Made by a program: the position numbers and the translations under genes
Shown: in pieces, positions 16,033 to 25,368 of the stretch
How the letters are laid out: the number at the start of each line of letters is the position of its first letter
Numbering within the stretch: position 1 is the first letter of the stretch
NCBI GenBank assembly: GCA_030148425.1
Contig: JASBTM010000016.1
Location: forward strand, 1 to 64,000
Length of the DNA: 64,000 bases
Direction of reading: 5' to 3'
Source of the DNA: Hyphomicrobium sp.
GTDB lineage: Bacteria > Pseudomonadota > Alphaproteobacteria > Rhizobiales > Hyphomicrobiaceae
The notes under the pieces: generated by a model
Told to the model about the DNA's origin: nothing
Database searches by the model: none
What the model saw: the letters and a program-made list of their open reading frames with translations, nothing else

Positions 16033-18342
16033 CTAGAACTTCTGCGAAACGCCGACGAAGTAAGCACGCCGCGGTCCAAATTGCGGCGCGAACACGCCGA
16101 TCCCTTCGCCGTCCCGGATCTCGTACACTTCGTCGAGAACATTGATGATATCGAACCGCACAGTTGTCGGGCGCGCGAACAGATTGTCGAACTCGTGCGA
16201 AACTCCGAGGTTGACTTGCGTGTACGCGGGAACCGTGCCTCCGTTCGGAATGTTCGTGTCCGTCCGAAGGCCGCTGCCGTAGATCATGTCAACGCTCAGA
16301 CGCGTTCCATCCCATAGATAGGAAAACCCGGCCGATGCCGTGATCGCCTGCGAGTGATCGGTGAAGATGTAGTGATTGGCGATGAAAGCAAGATCGTCCG
16401 GATCGATCAGGAATTGGTTCGAGACGATATTCTTGCCCTTCTGCTGGCCGATCGCAACGTTGCCATAGGCGCTGAAGTTGCCCCAATTATACTTGGTCGA
16501 AATCTCGATGCCTTTGTTGACCGCCTTTTCGTAGTTGAAGGCGTCGAGCACGAGCGCCGCACCAAATTGACCATCGTCGAGGAGATCGCGCGCGATCTTG
16601 TAATAGGCGTCGACGCCGACTTCGAGCCCAGGAAAGATCGTCTGCGTGATACCCGCATCGAAATAGTGTGAGCGCTCTGGCTGCACGAGGCCGCAGCCCT
16701 CGGCAGGGCAGCTGCTCGCCGCCACAGTGCCGTCGAACAGCGCGATATTGGTCGGCCCTGCCGCAACCTGCGGCGGCGGCGTGAAATACCGCGCATATCC
16801 GGCGTGAAGCGTTGTCCCCGTGAACGGACGATATTCGAGATTGACGCGCGGACTGAACTGATTGGCGTCGACGTATTCGTACATCTGATCGAAACGCAGC
16901 CCGACGTTCAGCGTTAGCTTGTCGGTCAGACGGATTTCGTCCTGCGCATAAACTCCGATCAACCAGCCAAGCTTCGACGTCTCATCAAGAAGGCCGTTCG
17001 CGACGCCACCGTCGTCCGTAACCACGGACGAATTGCTGATCGCTTTCGTTTGCTCCGCGCTGACCGTGAATCCTGCCCGGATCGTATTGTAGGCGTTCAG
17101 CCGATAAGAGCCATCGGCCTGCACGCCATTGAGAAAGCTTCGGCGCTCGACGTCTGACGCGATGCCGTTGAAGACGAGATCGCCGATGTCGTCCGGATGG
17201 AAATGCAAATCGCTGTATCGCGAGAAATACGCGATCTGATAGTCGCCGTTCTCAACCTTCCTCTGCAGCGCGATGACGTCATAGTAATTCTGCTCGAACT
17301 GTGTCTCGTTGAGCAACGCCGAGTCGAATCCCGGCACATTCGGCAGCGCGAATTGCGGCGGCTGACCTGCCGTGTTCGGAATTTGGAAGTTCTGCACCGA
17401 AACGCCGGATATCCAGCTGAGCCGCGTCGATTCATCGAGCATCGCGGAAATGTATCCGAAGCCCTTTTCCTGATCGGTATGATCGTGAATCGCATCCCAG
17501 CGTGACGTGGGATTTTCGATGCCCTCGTCGTTCATGAGATAACGGCCGGTAAAGAAGTAGTCGACCGAACCCGTGCTGCCGCCATATTCGATGCTCGGCG
17601 TGAACGTGCCGCGGCTACCGCCGTAAAAGCTGATCGTGCCGCCCGGATCCTGCGCCCCTGTGCGCGTCGTGATATCGACGAGACCGGACGTACGCAGGCC
17701 ATACTCCGCAGGAAGCGCGCCCGTAACAAGCGAGAGGTTATTGACGAAGCTCGTTTCCAGCACGTCGCTGAAGCCGGAAACGCCATCCGGCAGCAGAATG
17801 CCGTTGATGCGGTATTGCAGATTTGCGTGCTCGTTCCGAACGTGCAACTGGCCGCTCGCGGCGGAATCCTGGCTGACGCCCGGAGCTTGCAGCAAAGCCT
17901 TGCTGACCGGCGTCTGCACCCCTTGCGGCAATGCCTGCAGCGCTTGCTGATCGAATGAATACGACGTCGTTCCGACTTGCGTGAAGATATCCTTCCGCGC
18001 GGCATTGAAAGCGTTCGTCTGAAAAACCAGAGGATCTTCCGCCGCTTTCTTGGCCGTTTGAGAGTGATCCTCATCGCTCGGCGGCGACGGCTTTGCGGCG
18101 CTCACATCCGTCTTTGCATGAGATGCCGCCTTTTTCTTCTTTGTTGCCACCTTCGTGCTTGGCTCCGACACGACAACATCTGGAAGCTCTTGAGTCGCCG
18201 CCGCTGGCGGAGATCCGGCCGTCGAGGATGACGGAGGTCCGGCGTTGGCTGGCGCCGTCTGCGCGCTCGCAAGAGACACCTGGGAAAGGCTAGCGCCCGA
18301 GCACAGGATCGCGACGAGGCCGCGCAACGTTGAAGACGCCAT
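16033..18342 (-). CDS. TonB-dependent outer-membrane receptor
   Basis: This 769-residue protein has an N-terminal signal peptide (cleavage likely after SLASAQ, about residue 28), then a 75-residue Ala/Pro/Ser/Lys-rich linker. A plug domain follows at about 105-235 (SKALLQAPGVSQDSAASGQLHVRNE...YRINGI...ALPAEYGLRTSGLVDI), then a 22-strand-type barrel ending in ...RAYFVGVSQKF with the terminal Phe required for insertion. It takes up a siderophore, metal complex or similar ligand, energised by TonB. No transport or TonB genes are adjacent, so the ligand is unknown. An AT-rich palindrome lies just upstream. Confidence 0.93.
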   Translation of the reverse strand: MASSTLRGLVAILCSGASLSQVSLASAQTAPANAGPPSSSTAGSPPAAATQELPDVVVSEPSTKVATKKKKAASHAKTDVSAAKPSPPSDEDHSQTAKKAAEDPLVFQTNAFNAARKDIFTQVGTTSYSFDQQALQALPQGVQTPVSKALLQAPGVSQDSAASGQLHVRNEHANLQYRINGILLPDGVSGFSDVLETSFVNNLSLVTGALPAEYGLRTSGLVDITTRTGAQDPGGTISFYGGSRGTFTPSIEYGGSTGSVDYFFTGRYLMNDEGIENPTSRWDAIHDHTDQEKGFGYISAMLDESTRLSWISGVSVQNFQIPNTAGQPPQFALPNVPGFDSALLNETQFEQNYYDVIALQRKVENGDYQIAYFSRYSDLHFHPDDIGDLVFNGIASDVERRSFLNGVQADGSYRLNAYNTIRAGFTVSAEQTKAISNSSVVTDDGGVANGLLDETSKLGWLIGVYAQDEIRLTDKLTLNVGLRFDQMYEYVDANQFSPRVNLEYRPFTGTTLHAGYARYFTPPPQVAAGPTNIALFDGTVAASSCPAEGCGLVQPERSHYFDAGITQTIFPGLEVGVDAYYKIARDLLDDGQFGAALVLDAFNYEKAVNKGIEISTKYNWGNFSAYGNVAIGQQKGKNIVSNQFLIDPDDLAFIANHYIFTDHSQAITASAGFSYLWDGTRLSVDMIYGSGLRTDTNIPNGGTVPAYTQVNLGVSHEFDNLFARPTTVRFDIINVLDEVYEIRDGEGIGVFAPQFGPRRAYFVGVSQKF

Positions 18343-18355
18343 GATTATCGTTCCA

Positions 18356-18378
18356 CAATGTTATAATATCCGATATTG
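18356..18378. promoter_or_regulatory. AT-rich imperfect palindrome upstream of the TonB receptor; candidate metal-regulator site
   Basis: The segment begins CAAT and ends ATTG, with a core GTTATAATAT, 14 bases before the start codon. The core resembles one half of a Zur-type box (TGTTATAnTATAACA). The second half is degenerate. Regulation by a metal-responsive repressor is only a suggestion. Confidence 0.3.
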
Positions 18379-18489
18379 ATGCGATCCAAGTTCAACATTC
18401 AAGCGACCACTCTGTCGCGCATCTCGAACGAGCTATGAATGTGGTGGCGGAGCCACAGCGCCCCACGCGCTGTCATCCGCAGAAAAACA

Positions 18490-18522
18490 AATGCCGCACA
18501 CCGGCGAACGGCATGCGGCATT
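18490..18522 (-). terminator. Rho-independent terminator of the PAP2 phosphatase gene
   Basis: Read on the minus strand, a 9-bp stem (AATGCCGCA / TGCGGCATT) with an inner partly paired loop is followed by TTGTTTTTCT. It lies 49 bases after the PAP2 stop codon. Confidence 0.75.
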
Positions 18523-18570
18523 CAAAATAAGCAGAACGCGGACGAGAAAGCGCGTTGCGTGGGACGCGCG

Positions 18571-19356
18571 CTAGTGTTTGGCGGTGGGCGCCTCAGCGGT
18601 TGTCGGGGCGGGCGCGGCAGGTGCAGCCGCCTGCGTCGGCTCCGGCGAAAGCCCGAGCGCCCCGCGAACGCACTTCATCGCGTCAGGAAACGCTGCACGG
18701 AATTCGGCATCGCTCGCGAAAGCCTCAGTCGCGACTTCCATCCCGAGCAACTTCCCTGCATCGACATCGCTGCGATAATGGACGCCCGCGATCATACGGC
18801 TATGGCCATAGTCCGCCGACCGCGCATAAAGCACGTCCCGTTTTTCCGGTACCATCTGGGCAAGAACCGCCCCAATCGCCGTTCCATAGGTCGTATGGCC
18901 CGACGGATAGGAAGCGCTGTTTTTCCCGATTTGCAGCGGCTTCAGATCGCTATTGGCAAGATTGTACGGACGCGTCCGGCAAAACGCATCTTTGGCATGC
19001 TCGGCCGCTGATTTCGTCTTTTCGCTGAACTTATCGAAGAACGGCTTGCACTTTGCAAACGCGGCCGCATCGAATTTGATATCGGCACCGTCGAGAAACC
19101 GCGTCACCGAAATTTCATAGTCGGCGAGCGCATGCTTTGCCTGCGCATCGGTGCGATTGCGCTGAATAGCGCGAAGCTCATCGAGCTCCAGTCTCGTTTC
19201 CGCGCAGTTATCGCACGATGGCGGCGACAAGAGTTCGACCAGCGGATCGGCAGGCGGCGGAGTGCAGCTCAAATCATCCGCCAAAGCGAGAGTTGACGCC
19301 ATCAAAGAGGCGACGAGCATGCCCCCGAAAATCCTCGTTTTCCGAAACATCGTCAT
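18571..19356 (-). CDS. Periplasmic PAP2-family acid phosphatase (class A-like)
   Basis: This 261-residue protein starts at 19356 with AAGGAA five bases upstream. It has a signal peptide (cleavage after TLALA, about residue 26). The three PAP2 signature parts are visible: K-x6-RP (KDAFCRTRP), PSGH (YPSGHTTYG) and SR-x5-H-x3-D (SRMIAGVHYRSD). The spacing and soluble nature fit class A non-specific acid phosphatases (PhoN-like) rather than membrane PAP2 enzymes. It should release phosphate from organic esters in the periplasm. The last 30 residues are a Pro/Ala-rich tail of no known role. Confidence 0.92.
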   Translation of the reverse strand: MTMFRKTRIFGGMLVASLMASTLALADDLSCTPPPADPLVELLSPPSCDNCAETRLELDELRAIQRNRTDAQAKHALADYEISVTRFLDGADIKFDAAAFAKCKPFFDKFSEKTKSAAEHAKDAFCRTRPYNLANSDLKPLQIGKNSASYPSGHTTYGTAIGAVLAQMVPEKRDVLYARSADYGHSRMIAGVHYRSDVDAGKLLGMEVATEAFASDAEFRAAFPDAMKCVRGALGLSPEPTQAAAPAAPAPTTAEAPTAKH

Positions 19357-19656
19357 AAGTTCCTTTCAGTCGCTTTGCGCGCGCGTCGGCCGCACACATC
19401 GAGCCCACTTCAATGGCCGCTGAGCTTTGCAGACCTGTGACACTGCCAAGATCGTCTCGAGCCTGCTACCACCGGCTGCGTCGCAGGAAGGGAGATAAAG
19501 TGTCTCAACTGAACATTCGCGCCGCGCTTCAGACCTTCCAGCAATTGGCACGTCGTGAGCAATGCCTTAGGCTGTCTCTAGGAAGACTCCGCATCAAGCT
19601 TCGTCGCAGATCGTTAGCCGGACAACGTTACGCAGGCATTCGGGGGAAATGGCACG
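19357..19656. other. Divergent intergenic region; no gene seen
   Basis: The 300 bases separate the divergent PAP2 and HlyD genes and should contain both promoters. No hairpin or repeat stands out, and no coding frame is supported. Confidence 0.4.
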
Positions 19657-20715
19657 ATGACGAACGCTGACCCAACGAACGAAAAGCCCGAGATCACAGC
19701 GCCGCAACCGCCGCCAGCGACAGCATCTGTTGCGCGGGCGCCCGCCATCATCGTCACCGTCATCATAGCTGCTATCGTCGGACTTTCTCTTTGGTATCTT
19801 GCACAGCCCCAACCCGTTCTCGTCCAGGGCGAGGCGGACGCAATCCGCATCGACATCGCAGCCCGCGTCGACGGTAAAGTCGGAAAACGCCCCGTCGAAC
19901 GCGGAGATAACGTCGCCGCCGAAGCGATCCTCTTCGAGATCGACAATCCGGAATTGATAACGAAGCTCGCTCAGGCACAAGCGTCGCTCGGCGTCGCCAA
20001 GGCGAACCTCGCGAACATCCAGGCCGGAACGCGCCAGGAAGAAATCGCGCAAAAGAAAGCCGCCATGGATGTCGCTGCCGCGAACGTCGTCCTTGCGCAG
20101 CATAGCTTCGATCGGATCAAGGAGCTGACCGGCAACGGCAATGCGTCCCTTCAGCGGCTCGATGAAGTCACCAACGATCTTGAAGTCGCGCAAAGCAATA
20201 GCCAGCGCGCAAAGATTGCCTATCAGGAGGCCGTCAACGGCTACACCCCCGAAGAACGCGCCATTGCCGAGGCTAATGTCGTCCAGGCGCAAGCATCCAT
20301 CGACACGATCCAGGCGCAGGTTAGTGAGCTGACGGTAAAGGCACCGATCGCAGCGCAGATCTATCAGATCGGCGCCGAACTCGGCGAATACGTCTCTCCG
20401 GGTGTGCCGCTCTTATCTCTCGTCGACCTCAGCGATGTCTGGCTGCGCTTCGATCTCCGCGAAGATCTCGTAAGGGGCCTGAAAGTCGGCGACGAATTCA
20501 AGATGCGCGTGCCGGCCCTTGGCAATCGCGAGATCACGGCAGCCATCCGCTTCATCAAGCCGAGAGGCGAATATTCCGGCTGGCGCGCCACCCGCGCCAC
20601 CGGCGATTTCGACCTCCGCACATTCGAAGTCCGCGCCTATCCTACGCCACCCGTTCCTGAGCTGCGTCCCGGCATGAGCGTCTACGCGGTAGCACCAGCG
20701 CCGAGCGGCAAATGA
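19657..20715 (+). CDS. HlyD-family membrane-fusion protein (first of two)
   Basis: This 352-residue periplasmic adaptor has one N-terminal transmembrane helix (about 33-52, IIVTVIIAAIVGLSLWYL). A biotinyl-lipoyl-like part follows (DIAARVDGKVGKRPVERGDNVAAEAILFEIDN), then a long coiled-coil hairpin (about 100-215) and a beta-barrel region (SDVWLRFDLREDLVRGLKVGD). The stop overlaps the start of the permease gene by 4 bases, so the two are coupled. Adaptors of this kind link an inner-membrane exporter to an outer-membrane channel. The family includes the YbhG/YhiI-type partners of ABC-2 exporters. Confidence 0.92.
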   Translation: MTNADPTNEKPEITAPQPPPATASVARAPAIIVTVIIAAIVGLSLWYLAQPQPVLVQGEADAIRIDIAARVDGKVGKRPVERGDNVAAEAILFEIDNPELITKLAQAQASLGVAKANLANIQAGTRQEEIAQKKAAMDVAAANVVLAQHSFDRIKELTGNGNASLQRLDEVTNDLEVAQSNSQRAKIAYQEAVNGYTPEERAIAEANVVQAQASIDTIQAQVSELTVKAPIAAQIYQIGAELGEYVSPGVPLLSLVDLSDVWLRFDLREDLVRGLKVGDEFKMRVPALGNREITAAIRFIKPRGEYSGWRATRATGDFDLRTFEVRAYPTPPVPELRPGMSVYAVAPAPSGK

Positions 20716-23069
20716 AAAGCACGCTGAAGCCAGGCATCCTTCTCGTCGCAGCGCGCGAGTTGCGCTGGATGCGGCGTGACGGCGTCGCGCTCTTTCTGGT
20801 GCTCGGCGTGCCGCTCATCGCGTTTTCGTTGCTCGCTTATACGTTCAGTGGCGCCGTCATTCGCAACCTCCAAGTCACCATCGTCGATAGCGACCGCACG
20901 CCGACGTCGATGAGCTACATCCAGGCGATCGCCTCGTCGCCGGGCGTACGCGTCGCGAACCGCGCGACAGGCCTCAACGAAGCGATGCAGCAAATCCGCT
21001 CGGGCGACGCGCTCGCGGCCGTCTACATTCCGGAGGATTTCGAAAGCGATCTCGTGGCGAGGAAACGTCCGCAGATCGTCGTATTTTACAATCGACAGTA
21101 TTTCACGCCCGGCAACAATGCCAATAGCGCGCTATCTGCCGCCATCTCGGCGGCGACCGCCAAGCTTCCATCTCCCGTGATCGGAAAATCCAGCTCGTTC
21201 CAGCCGGGCGCGCTGGTTCTCGAACAATATGTTCTGACCAACCCCGCGCTCAACTACGCGCAGTTCCTCTTGCGCGCGATCCTGCCGACCGTGCTCCACG
21301 TGATAACGGCAATCGCGGCCGGGTACGCCGTCGGCTCGGAGTTCTCCTCGCGCAGCATGAAAGACTGGCTCCGCACGGCAGGCGGCAGTCCTCTCACCGC
21401 GCTCATCGGAAAGCTGCTGCCGCTCTTTGGCATATTCGTTCTCATGATGGTCGTCGTCGCCGGCATCATCCATGGCGTATTTCACGTATCGTTCCGAGGC
21501 GACCCGATCATCATGGGCGCGGCCGCCTGCCTCCTCGTCTTCGCCTACTTGGCGATGGGCGCACTCTTTGCGCTGCTGACCCGAAACCTTCCGCTCGGCC
21601 TCAGCATCACGGCCATCTTCTGCTCTCCAGCCTTCGGCTTTGCCGGTGTCGGCTTCCCGATCATCGCCATGAACGGCTTCGCGAAGGCCTGGGGCTCTAT
21701 ACTTCCGCTCCGCTGGTACATCGAAATTCTATTCGATCAGGCCGTGCGCGGACTGCCCCCAAAAGAAACCGTCGAGCCGTTCGCGATGCTCGGCCTCCTT
21801 GCCATCCTTTTCCTTCTGCTGGGGTGGTGGCGGCTTTCCGCAATTCGCAACAAAGCGGTGCCGAAAGAGGAAGAGCGAGCGCAAGACCCGAACGCCGCCA
21901 TGGTGCCGGGCATTGGCGGCGCCATGTTCGACGAGATCCGGCGTGTCTTGAACGACAGGGGTGTGCTCGGCCTTATCGTGCTTGCGCCCCTGATCTACGG
22001 AATTCTCTATCCGCAGCCCTATGTCGGACAACTTCTGCGCAACCTTCCGATTGCCGTCGTCGATCAGGACCACACCGAGATCAGCCGCCGCTTCATTCAA
22101 GCCCTGAACGACGATGAAGCCACCGAGATCGCCGTTTCCGCGGACACCGTCGCAGACGCCCGCACGGCGCTTGCGAAACGGAAAGTCTACGGCATCGTGA
22201 CGATCCCGCAGGACACGGAAAAAGAAATCCTGAAAGGCAATTCCGCCCGCGTCGGTGTTTATGTCGATGCGGCCTACTTCCTCGTCTACAGTCGCATCCT
22301 GCAAGGCATTTCCGAAGCGGCTGGCGTCCTCAACCAGAACATCGCGACGCATGGCGCCCGGCTGGACGGCAGTCTTGCGCACGCCGGTATCATCAAGATT
22401 TCGCCCGTCGAAGCTTTGAGCGAGCCGCTCTTCAATCCGACCGGCGGATACGCCAGTTATATCGTGCCTGCCGCGTTCGTACTCATTATTCAGCAAACGT
22501 TGCTGATGGGTTCCGCCACACTCGGCGGTGTCGCCAACGAGCAGAGCGGCGTTCAAGGACGACGCCGCCGCGATGGTATCCGCGCCATAATCGGGCAGTC
22601 GCTCGCGCATCTCTGCTTGGCGCTACCCGCCTTGGCGCTCTATCTGATCATCTTGCCGCGCTTCTACGGGTTTGCCTATTCCGACCGCATCCTCGACCTG
22701 CTGATGCTCGCGATCCCCTTCGTGTTGTCGGTGAGCCTGCTTGGGCAATTCGCGGGCTCGTGGTTCAAGCGCCGCGAGACGGCCGTCGTGCTGATCATTT
22801 CGACGAGCCTGCCGCTGTTCTTCCTGGTAGGCGTCGCTTGGCCGCTCGAAGCGATACCGCAGGTGTTGCGCTCGTTCAGCTACATCTTCCCGAGCACCTC
22901 TGCCATCGATGGGCTCGTGCGTATCAACCAAATGGGCGCGACGCTGCACGAGGTGCACAGGAATTGGCTCAATCTCTGGGCGCTCGTCGCAATTTACATG
23001 GGCCTGACAGCGCTCTCGGGCTGGCTTCTTGGCCGGCGCGCCGCCAAGCAATCGAACGGAGGTCTGTGA
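20712..23069 (+). CDS. Double ABC-2-type permease (two fused modules)
   Basis: This 785-residue membrane protein contains two copies of the ABC-2 permease layout in tandem (about 1-375 and 400-785). Each has one N-terminal helix, a large periplasmic domain (VTIVDSDRTPTSMSYIQAI and its counterpart IAVVDQDHTEISRRFIQAL), then five C-terminal helices. The corresponding half-motifs make the internal duplication plain. The single-module relatives YhhJ/YbhR work with a separate ATPase. No ABC ATPase gene lies in the window near this operon. The gene overlaps both flanking HlyD genes. The likely role is drug or envelope-component export. Confidence 0.9.
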   Translation: MKSTLKPGILLVAARELRWMRRDGVALFLVLGVPLIAFSLLAYTFSGAVIRNLQVTIVDSDRTPTSMSYIQAIASSPGVRVANRATGLNEAMQQIRSGDALAAVYIPEDFESDLVARKRPQIVVFYNRQYFTPGNNANSALSAAISAATAKLPSPVIGKSSSFQPGALVLEQYVLTNPALNYAQFLLRAILPTVLHVITAIAAGYAVGSEFSSRSMKDWLRTAGGSPLTALIGKLLPLFGIFVLMMVVVAGIIHGVFHVSFRGDPIIMGAAACLLVFAYLAMGALFALLTRNLPLGLSITAIFCSPAFGFAGVGFPIIAMNGFAKAWGSILPLRWYIEILFDQAVRGLPPKETVEPFAMLGLLAILFLLLGWWRLSAIRNKAVPKEEERAQDPNAAMVPGIGGAMFDEIRRVLNDRGVLGLIVLAPLIYGILYPQPYVGQLLRNLPIAVVDQDHTEISRRFIQALNDDEATEIAVSADTVADARTALAKRKVYGIVTIPQDTEKEILKGNSARVGVYVDAAYFLVYSRILQGISEAAGVLNQNIATHGARLDGSLAHAGIIKISPVEALSEPLFNPTGGYASYIVPAAFVLIIQQTLLMGSATLGGVANEQSGVQGRRRRDGIRAIIGQSLAHLCLALPALALYLIILPRFYGFAYSDRILDLLMLAIPFVLSVSLLGQFAGSWFKRRETAVVLIISTSLPLFFLVGVAWPLEAIPQVLRSFSYIFPSTSAIDGLVRINQMGATLHEVHRNWLNLWALVAIYMGLTALSGWLLGRRAAKQSNGGL

Positions 23070-24055
23070 TGAGAAACCGCGTTCTGCTTCTCGGCCTGAT
23101 CACGCTCTGCGTCGCCGGCGGCGTCTATTACGTTCATCGCGAACCTCCAGTCGAAAGCCCGCGTTTGATCGGCATCGTCCGCGAAACTGAAATCCATGTC
23201 CCGGCGGAAGTCATCGCGCGGCTCGATTCGATCCTTGTCGCACCGGGCCAGCAGGTACGCAAAGGCGACGTTCTCGCACGCCTCGACAGTCCCGAACTCG
23301 CAGCATCGGTCGAGCAATCGAAGGCCGCCGAGAAGCAAGCCCACGCTGATCGCGCCAACGTCTATGCCGGCGTTCGCGAGGAGCAGCGCGCGATCACCGC
23401 GCATAACGTCGAGATCGCGAAATCGAATGTCCTGCTTGCTCAGCAGCAGTATGACCGCACAGCGCCGCTCGCTGCCAAGAATTATACGAGCCAGCAGAAG
23501 CTCGACGAGGCCGAAAACTCACTGAAAAAGGCACAAGGCAACCTCGCCGAACTCGAAGCCCAGCTCGCCCAGGACAAGGCCGGACCGACCATCGATCAAC
23601 GCGCAATCGCCGACGCTAAGGTCGTACTCGCCTCCGCCGCCACCGCCGATGTCGAGGCTCAGCTTTCCAAGACTGGTATCAGCGCTCCTGCCGATGGGAC
23701 CGTCGGTCTCATCGTTGCGACGCCCGGAGAAGTCATTTCGCCCGGCCAAACGATCCTAACGCTCAACGTACCGAACGAACGTTGGTTTTCCTTCACCGTT
23801 CGGGAGGATCGACTCGGAACCGTCGCCATTGGTGCGCCCGTCACGCTCGTTACGCCGAAAGGCACGCGCGTTTCAGGCCGCGTGACCGAAGTATTGCCGC
23901 TCGGCGAGTTTGCCGTCTGGCGTGCCGCGCGCGCCGTCAACGACCACGATCTCGCAAGCTTCCTCGTGCGCATCGACCCGACAGGTCCGACCAAAGGAAT
24001 CGAGCCGGGCATGACGGTGTGGATCGACGGCACGCCACCCGTCTCCGGACATTAA
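23069..24055 (+). CDS. HlyD-family membrane-fusion protein (second of two)
   Basis: The ATG overlaps the permease stop by one base, giving a 328-residue protein. It has an N-terminal anchor or signal (about 3-21), the lipoyl-like part (ARLDSILVAPGQQVRKGDVLARLDSPE), a coiled-coil hairpin (about 75-195) and a barrel region (NERWFSFTVREDRLGTVAIGAPVTLVTPKG). It differs clearly from the first adaptor, so the two probably form a hetero-oligomer or serve different permease modules. No TolC-like outer-membrane gene follows; a shared TolC must be supplied elsewhere. Confidence 0.92.
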   Translation: MRNRVLLLGLITLCVAGGVYYVHREPPVESPRLIGIVRETEIHVPAEVIARLDSILVAPGQQVRKGDVLARLDSPELAASVEQSKAAEKQAHADRANVYAGVREEQRAITAHNVEIAKSNVLLAQQQYDRTAPLAAKNYTSQQKLDEAENSLKKAQGNLAELEAQLAQDKAGPTIDQRAIADAKVVLASAATADVEAQLSKTGISAPADGTVGLIVATPGEVISPGQTILTLNVPNERWFSFTVREDRLGTVAIGAPVTLVTPKGTRVSGRVTEVLPLGEFAVWRAARAVNDHDLASFLVRIDPTGPTKGIEPGMTVWIDGTPPVSGH

Positions 24056-24098
24056 GTTGACGCGTGAAACCGAGAACTGACGCGACCATGTCGCCATG

Positions 24099-24293
24099 TC
24101 ACTCGCTAGACCGCCGCCGGTTGTCTTCCGACGTCTTCTCGGCGCGCTTCAAAAATCCCGATAATCCCGGCGTCTCTTCCACGCACAGCGAGACGCAAAA
24201 AATCAAGACGGCAATCGCGATCACTCCGATCACGAGGCTGCCGAGGTCTACGATGGTAAAGAAATATGAACTCATGGCCTGAAGGTCCGCCAT
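24099..24293 (-). CDS. Possible small single-pass membrane protein
   Basis: A minus-strand frame of 64 codons has one strongly hydrophobic helix (LVIGVIAIAVLIFCVSLCV) and a short basic tail (FLKRAEKTSEDNRRRSS), a layout plausible for a small membrane protein. An internal ATG at codon 7 could be the true start. No ribosome-binding site is convincing. The rest of the 457-base interval between 24055 and 24513 holds nothing else that I can support. Confidence 0.35.
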   Translation of the reverse strand: MADLQAMSSYFFTIVDLGSLVIGVIAIAVLIFCVSLCVEETPGLSGFLKRAEKTSEDNRRRSSE

Positions 24294-24512
24294 CGGTTAA
24301 AGACAGCAGGCTGTCATGAAGACCTCTGGCAAACTGTTCCCGAGGGAACAGCCGTTTTGCTTCAATCTGCGCAGCCAGGAAACGCGTTAGAAGGCCCATT
24401 CTCAACATCCCGTTTGGCGCGACCCGCAAATTGTGACAGTAAGGGCCGCGAGCGGATCGGACGCAGCCGCTTCTTCGACGCTCCAATCATCTAAGATTCC
24501 CGGAAAAATCTC

Positions 24513-25358
24513 ATGCCGACCCCTTCCCCAGCCCCGTCGAAATCCACGTCCAGGATCGCAGCGCTCGTTTGTCTGTTCCTCGCGGGTACGAGTGGTTCCG
24601 CGCTAGCCGCGCCATGCGGCAACGGGCCGGAGGGCTTCACCGCTTGGCTGCAGCGGTTTCGCTTGGAAGCAGCGGCGCAAGGCATAAAGTCCGGAACCGT
24701 CGTGTCGGCGCTGTCCGGCGTCACCTACGATCCAACCGTCATCCGCTTGGACCGCTCACAGCATTCCTTCAAGCTGAGCTTTCAGCAATTCTACGCCCGC
24801 CGCGTCAGCAACGCGATGATCAAGCGCGGCCGCGCGCTCATCCAGCAGCATCGCGCCTTGTTAGACCGCATCGAGAAGCGCTTCGGCGTGCCCGCGCCCA
24901 TCATCGTCGCGATCTGGGGATTGGAGACGAACTACGGCGCCAACATGGGAGCGAAATACTCGATCATCCGCTCGCTCGCGACGCTGGCCTACGATTGCCG
25001 CCGTACCGAATTCTTCACCGGCCAATTGCTGGACGCACTGCGTATCGTCCAGGAAGGCGACCTTTCACCGTCTCAGCTTCGCGGCGGCTGGGCGGGCGAA
25101 ATCGGCCAGACGCAATTTCTGCCGACCCCATACATCCGCTTCGCCGTCGATTTCGACGGCGACGGACGTAAGGACCTGATCCACAGCGCCGCTGACATTC
25201 TGGCCTCAACCGCCGACTTCCTTGCCGCTCATGGATGGCAGCGCGGAGCCGGGTGGCAACCGGGCTCCGCGAACTATGGCGTCATCGGCCAGTGGAACAA
25301 GGCCGAAGTCTATATCCGCACGATTGCCGCCATGGCAGACAAGATCGACGGACGCTAA
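24513..25358 (+). CDS. Lytic murein transglycosylase (MltB/SLT_2 type)
   Basis: This 281-residue protein has a signal peptide (about 1-32, cleavage after ALA). The MltB-type catalytic domain covers nearly all the rest. The catalytic Glu138 is in IWGLETNYGANMG, followed by SLATLAYDCRR, GEIGQTQFLPTPYIRFAVDFDGDG and the final GWQRGAGW part. It cleaves the glycan strands of peptidoglycan in the periplasm to form 1,6-anhydro ends. It lacks the C-terminal peptidoglycan-binding domain that many alphaproteobacterial homologues carry. It is convergent with the next gene, 10 bases away. Confidence 0.93.
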   Translation: MPTPSPAPSKSTSRIAALVCLFLAGTSGSALAAPCGNGPEGFTAWLQRFRLEAAAQGIKSGTVVSALSGVTYDPTVIRLDRSQHSFKLSFQQFYARRVSNAMIKRGRALIQQHRALLDRIEKRFGVPAPIIVAIWGLETNYGANMGAKYSIIRSLATLAYDCRRTEFFTGQLLDALRIVQEGDLSPSQLRGGWAGEIGQTQFLPTPYIRFAVDFDGDGRKDLIHSAADILASTADFLAAHGWQRGAGWQPGSANYGVIGQWNKAEVYIRTIAAMADKIDGR

Positions 25359-25368
25359 AGCCTCGCCT

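Noticed and set aside
24064..24282. 72-codon plus-strand frame after the second HlyD gene
   Set aside because: Polar, no ribosome-binding site, and it is antisense to the more plausible membrane frame at 24099-24293.
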